Below, one piece after another: positions 6,631-8,866 of a DNA stretch of 8,866 nucleotides. Within the stretch, counting starts at the first letter, position 1. Each line of letters opens with the position of its first letter. The DNA lies in assembly GCA_015493625.1 (NCBI GenBank), contig WGCT01000369.1, positions 1 through 8,866 of the forward strand, given 5' to 3'. The notes beneath the pieces were generated by a model. That model saw only the letters and a program-made list of their open reading frames with translations, was not told where the DNA came from and ran no database searches. The translations under genes and the position numbers were made by a program. The DNA is from Draconibacterium sp. (GTDB lineage: Bacteria; Bacteroidota; Bacteroidia; Bacteroidales; Prolixibacteraceae).

Positions 6631-6650
6631 ATCTATATCGTAATTTTCTT

Positions 6651-6902
6651 TTACAACGAACTAACCTTAACAGCTAATTTCGATTTTAGATTTGCTGCTT
6701 TGTTTTTATGAATGACATTAATTTTTGCCAATTTATCAATCATAGAAACTACTTTCGGATACAATGTTTCTGCCTCCGCTTTGTCGGTAGTTTCGCGTAG
6801 AGCCTTAATTGCGTTACGTGTTGTTTTTGCGTAATACTTGTTATGAACTCTTCTTTTTTCGTTCTGACGTATTCTTTTTAAAGCTGACTTGTGATGTGCC
6901 AT
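6651..6902 (-). CDS. rpsT: 30S ribosomal protein S20
   Basis: An 83-residue, highly basic protein that binds 16S rRNA and belongs to the small ribosomal subunit. The start [14 protein letters not shown] is the S20 signature, followed by R-x-H-N-K and the long helices with the C-terminal [11 protein letters not shown] stretch. Length is typical (about 83-88). ATG 6902 is preceded by an A-rich leader without a Shine-Dalgarno sequence. The gene starts 24 bp after the CCA end of tRNA-Glu and has no promoter box of its own in that gap, so it is most likely made from the tRNA transcript after processing at the tRNA 3' end. Transcription ends at the terminator 20 nt downstream. Confidence 0.97.
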   Translation of the reverse strand: MAHHKSALKRIRQNEKRRVHNKYYAKTTRNAIKALRETTDKAEAETLYPKVVSMIDKLAKINVIHKNKAANLKSKLAVKVSSL

Positions 6903-6926
6903 TTTATTGTCTTTTTTTTAAAAAAT

Positions 6927-7001
6927 TGGTAGCCCGTAGGGGATTCGAACCCCTGCTACCAGGATGAAAACCTGGCGTCCTAACCCCTAGACGAACGGGC
7001 C
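6927..7001 (-). tRNA. tRNA-Glu (anticodon UUC), CCA encoded
   Basis: Read on the minus strand, GGCCCGT pairs with ACGGGCT in a 7-bp acceptor stem (first pair G-U). The D-arm has GTCT/GGAC. The anticodon stem CCAGG/CCTGG closes the loop TTTTCAT with anticodon TTC. AGGGG-TTCGAAT-CCCCT is the T-arm, the discriminator base is A, and CCA is genomically encoded (6929-6927). The mature tRNA without CCA is 6930-7001, 72 nt. It reads GAA and GAG codons. It lies between a strong promoter and rpsT. Confidence 0.97.
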
Positions 7002-7198
7002 AATCTATATTCCCTTATTTTTAGGGACTGCAAAAATACTTCATTTTTGTAATCCGCCAAATTTTTTTTAAGGTTTTTTTATTTCGCTCCAACCTTTTTC
7101 GTTAAATCGGTTGTTTTCTAAATAAGCGGTGCAAAGAAAATGATGTTTTTTGATTCTGCAAACCAATTTCGAATAAATAGGTAAAAAACTTAATTTTC
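7002..7198. other. Intergenic spacer between lptB and tRNA-Glu
   Basis: 197 bp with no gene. It holds the tRNA-Glu promoter. A 6-bp inverted repeat AAGGTT/AACCTT (7070-7075, 7091-7096) is present, but in the leftward direction it is followed by an A-run rather than Ts. I therefore see no proper terminator for the tatC-lptB transcript, and read-through into the tRNA unit is possible. Confidence 0.6.
7031..7061 (-). promoter_or_regulatory. Bacteroidetes-type promoter of tRNA-Glu/rpsT
   Basis: On the minus strand TTTG (7061-7058), a 19-nt spacer and TATTTTTG (7038-7031) match the Bacteroidetes housekeeping consensus TTTG-N19-TAnnTTTG exactly. Transcription should start near 7024, about 20 nt before the tRNA 5' end at 7001. 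It is the best promoter in the window and the only one seen that can serve both the tRNA and rpsT. Confidence 0.85.
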
Positions 7199-7921
7199 TT
7201 AACGAAGCTCAAAGTTTTTACCTAAATAAACGCGTCGTACATCTTCGTCGGCAGCAAGCTCTTCAGCTGTTCCTGCCTTTAAAATCTTACCTTCGAAAAG
7301 CAGGTACGAACGGTCGGTAATAGAAAGTGTTTCGTGTACATTGTGGTCGGTAATAAGTACTCCAATATTTTTCTCTTTGAGTTTAACAACAATTTGCTGT
7401 ATATCTTCAACTGCAATTGGGTCGACACCGGCAAAAGGCTCGTCGAGTAAAATGAATTTTGGGTCGATGGCAAGTGCACGTGCAATTTCTGTTCTTCGCC
7501 GTTCGCCACCCGAAAGCTGAATGCCTTTACTTTTCCGAATATGTTCAAGCCCAAACTCATCGATAAGTGTCTCAAGTTTTTCTTTCTGATACTCTTTCGA
7601 ATAGTTGGTCATTTCCAGCACTGCTTTTATGTTGTCCTCGATACTGAGATTCCGAAATACTGATGCTTCCTGAGCCAGATAACCGATTCCTTTTTTTGCC
7701 CGTTTATAAACCGGTAATTTTGTAATCTCCTCATCATTGAGGAAAATGTGCCCCGAAAAAGGACGAACAAGTCCGACAATCATATAAAATGATGTGGTTT
7801 TACCGGCTCCGTTTGGCCCGAGTAGCCCTACAATTTCACCTTGATTTACATCGAAACTAACCCCCTTCACAACGGTTCGTTTCCGGTATTTCTTTACTAT
7901 CTTTTCGGCTCGAAGAATCAT
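7199..7921 (-). CDS. lptB: Lipopolysaccharide export ABC transporter ATP-binding protein
   Basis: A 240-residue cytoplasmic ATPase, full length. In order: Walker A G-P-N-G-A-G-K-T (35-42), Q-loop Y-L-A-Q-E (81-85), signature [16 protein letters not shown] (136-151), Walker B F-I-L-L-D-E (156-161) with the D-loop F-A-G-V-D-P, and switch histidine T-D-H (191-193). The G-E-R-R-R form of the signature and the [12 protein letters not shown] stretch separate LptB from other ABC ATPases. LptB powers LptFG in lifting LPS from the inner membrane onto the LptC-A-D bridge. ATG 7921 follows tatC by 30 bp on the same strand, so the two are probably co-transcribed. No partner lptF, lptG or lptC is in the window, which is common because these are often scattered in Bacteroidota. 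Confidence 0.95.
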   Translation of the reverse strand: MILRAEKIVKKYRKRTVVKGVSFDVNQGEIVGLLGPNGAGKTTSFYMIVGLVRPFSGHIFLNDEEITKLPVYKRAKKGIGYLAQEASVFRNLSIEDNIKAVLEMTNYSKEYQKEKLETLIDEFGLEHIRKSKGIQLSGGERRRTEIARALAIDPKFILLDEPFAGVDPIAVEDIQQIVVKLKEKNIGVLITDHNVHETLSITDRSYLLFEGKILKAGTAEELAADEDVRRVYLGKNFELR

Positions 7922-7951
7922 CTGCTTAAATAACGTTAATTTCTTTCTATA

Positions 7952-8815
7952 TTATAACTCATCCATCTCTTTTTCACGATTTTTAACTACGCTACGCGAA
8001 ATTACAATTCCAATTTCGTATAAAACAACCAAAGGAAAACAGACCATTAATTGACTAAAAACATCGGGAGGCGTAATAATTGCAGAAAGAAGCAACATAA
8101 CGACATATGCATGTTTTCGGTACGATTTCATAAATTCGGGAGTTAGAATCCCTACTTTACTAAGAAAGTACGAAAATATAGGGAGCAGAAAAACAACTCC
8201 GGCAGCCAGTGTAATTGATGTTACCGACCCAATATACGATCGTAAATTAATCATATTCTCAACATCGCTGCTCACCTGGTAAGTTCCTAAAAAATGAATG
8301 GAGAGGGGAACGATTAAAAAATAACCAAACAATACACCCAACAAGAACAATAACGAGGTGAAAAAAACGGCTCCTCCGGCATGCTTCTTCTCTTTTTCGT
8401 ATAATGCGGGTTTAATAAATCTCCAAAATTCGTAAAAAACAACAGGCGATGCAATTATAAAACCGGCAATTATCGAAACTAAAATATGTGTCGAGAACTG
8501 CCCGGCAATATTAATACTTTGCATTTTTAGTGGAACCTGATTGATTTTTATCGCCTCCGAGCCAACTAGGTCTCCCAATTTCGAGAACATTCTGTTTGTC
8601 CAGAATTCAGGCAGGCGCGGACGTAATATAATTGAATCGAAAATAAACGACTTTAATATAAATGCAACAATTGCAAAAATAAATATTGCTGCCGCCGATC
8701 GTACAATGTGCCATCGTAATTCTTCGAGATGATCTAAAAACGACATCTCGGTCGCATTCGGTTTGCCCCCCTGTTTCTTTGTTGTTTGCTCTTCCCGGGT
8801 AGTATCTTCGCTCAT
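7952..8815 (-). CDS. tatC: Sec-independent protein translocase subunit TatC
   Basis: A 287-residue inner-membrane protein that binds the twin-arginine signal of folded export substrates. The cytoplasmic N-terminus carries F-L-D-H-L-E-E-L-R (26-34), the hallmark TatC motif. About six membrane segments follow, near 37-57, 108-129, 149-170, 200-219, 237-254 and 256-275. Between the second and third is Y-E-F-W-R-F-I-K-P-A-L-Y-E-K-E-K-K (128-144), and I-T-P-P-D-V-F-S-Q (247-255) is the conserved segment before the last helix. The first periplasmic loop (about 58-107) is longer than in E. coli TatC. I chose ATG 8815: an in-frame GTG at 8845 lies inside a promoter box. No tatA or tatB gene is in the window. 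lptB follows after 30 bp. Confidence 0.95.
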   Translation of the reverse strand: MSEDTTREEQTTKKQGGKPNATEMSFLDHLEELRWHIVRSAAAIFIFAIVAFILKSFIFDSIILRPRLPEFWTNRMFSKLGDLVGSEAIKINQVPLKMQSINIAGQFSTHILVSIIAGFIIASPVVFYEFWRFIKPALYEKEKKHAGGAVFFTSLLFLLGVLFGYFLIVPLSIHFLGTYQVSSDVENMINLRSYIGSVTSITLAAGVVFLLPIFSYFLSKVGILTPEFMKSYRKHAYVVMLLLSAIITPPDVFSQLMVCFPLVVLYEIGIVISRSVVKNREKEMDEL

Positions 8816-8844
8816 GAAAATCAATTTTTTTTGAAAAAACTTCA

Positions 8845-8852
8845 CAAATATA
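8845..8852 (-). promoter_or_regulatory. -7 box of the tatC promoter
   Basis: On the minus strand TATATTTG matches TAnnTTTG exactly. Transcription would begin near 8838, about 23 nt before the tatC ATG at 8815. The partner TTTG would lie near 8872-8875, beyond the window, so the site is half seen. It rules against the longer GTG start of tatC, which would be upstream of the transcript. Confidence 0.6.
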
Positions 8853-8866
8853 GTACTTATTAATAT

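Larger units (their letters stand above)
6077..6650. other. 574-bp intergenic region with inverted repeats and no convincing gene
   Basis: This is by far the longest non-coding stretch in the window. It contains the 9-bp inverted pair AACCTTATT/AATAAGGTT (6292-6300, 6334-6342), the 9-bp pair TTCGGGTTG/CAACCCGAA (6379-6387, 6497-6505), a perfect 7-bp hairpin with a GATA loop (6404-6421) and the rpsT terminator at its right end. A leftward frame is open for 40 codons at 6092-6214 but has no start codon. Another, 66 codons at 6368-6568, begins only at TTG. I recognise neither product. No exact TAnnTTTG box for radC was found. The region may be a decayed gene, a dispersed repeat unit or a non-coding RNA gene; sequence alone does not decide. 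Confidence 0.5.

Noticed and set aside
7070..7096. AAGGTT/AACCTT inverted repeat as lptB terminator
   Set aside because: Only 6 bp with a 15-base loop, and in the leftward direction it is followed by A residues rather than a U-tract.
8816..8845. Ten-codon N-terminal extension of tatC from GTG 8845
   Set aside because: The GTG overlaps the TATATTTG -7 box, so it would be upstream of the transcript start; the extension also lacks family features.
1..8866. CRISPR array, insertion sequence, phage or defence genes
   Set aside because: No regularly spaced direct repeats, transposase or integrase motifs, or terminal repeats with target duplications were seen by eye.

Overview
The window is a compact, AT-rich piece of chromosome from a member of the Bacteroidota. 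Three things point there. Promoter-like sites match the Bacteroidetes sigma consensus (TTTG, 19 nt, TAnnTTTG), start codons are preceded by A-rich leaders with almost no Shine-Dalgarno sequences, and the gene families (lptB/tatC pair, DUF7033-type deacetylase, Bacteroidetes-type uracil phosphoribosyltransferase) are typical of the phylum. The Marinilabiliales/Prolixibacteraceae side is my guess only. Most of the window is housekeeping; I see no insertion sequence, CRISPR array or phage gene.

Layout. At the left edge the C-terminal half of a tRNA1(Val) adenine-37 N6-methyltransferase (trmN6) runs rightward and ends directly against the stop codon of leftward upp (uracil salvage). After a 180-bp spacer a rightward PAPS-dependent sulfotransferase follows, convergent with a four-gene leftward run. 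In transcription order that run is radC, a DUF7033-type polysaccharide deacetylase-like protein, a FemAB/BioF2-like acyltransferase of the GNAT superfamily, and a NodB-type polysaccharide deacetylase. Spacings are 9 bp, an 11-bp overlap and 2 bp, so this is very probably one transcript.

A 574-bp stretch (6077-6650) holds no convincing gene. It contains several inverted repeats, an open but startless reading frame, and the rpsT terminator. To its right lie leftward rpsT (ribosomal protein S20), tRNA-Glu(UUC) with an encoded CCA, and a textbook Bacteroidetes promoter upstream of the tRNA. tRNA and rpsT therefore appear to form one transcription unit ending at a clear intrinsic terminator. Further right, leftward tatC and lptB form a two-gene (or longer) envelope unit, with a promoter box visible just upstream of tatC.

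How the genes work together. The most suggestive group is the two deacetylase-fold proteins, the FemAB-like acyltransferase and the neighbouring sulfotransferase. All four belong to families that can modify glycans or peptidoglycan, so they may form a small cell-surface polymer tailoring set. No glycosyltransferase or flippase is visible, so the substrate cannot be named. LptB and TatC are separate core envelope functions.
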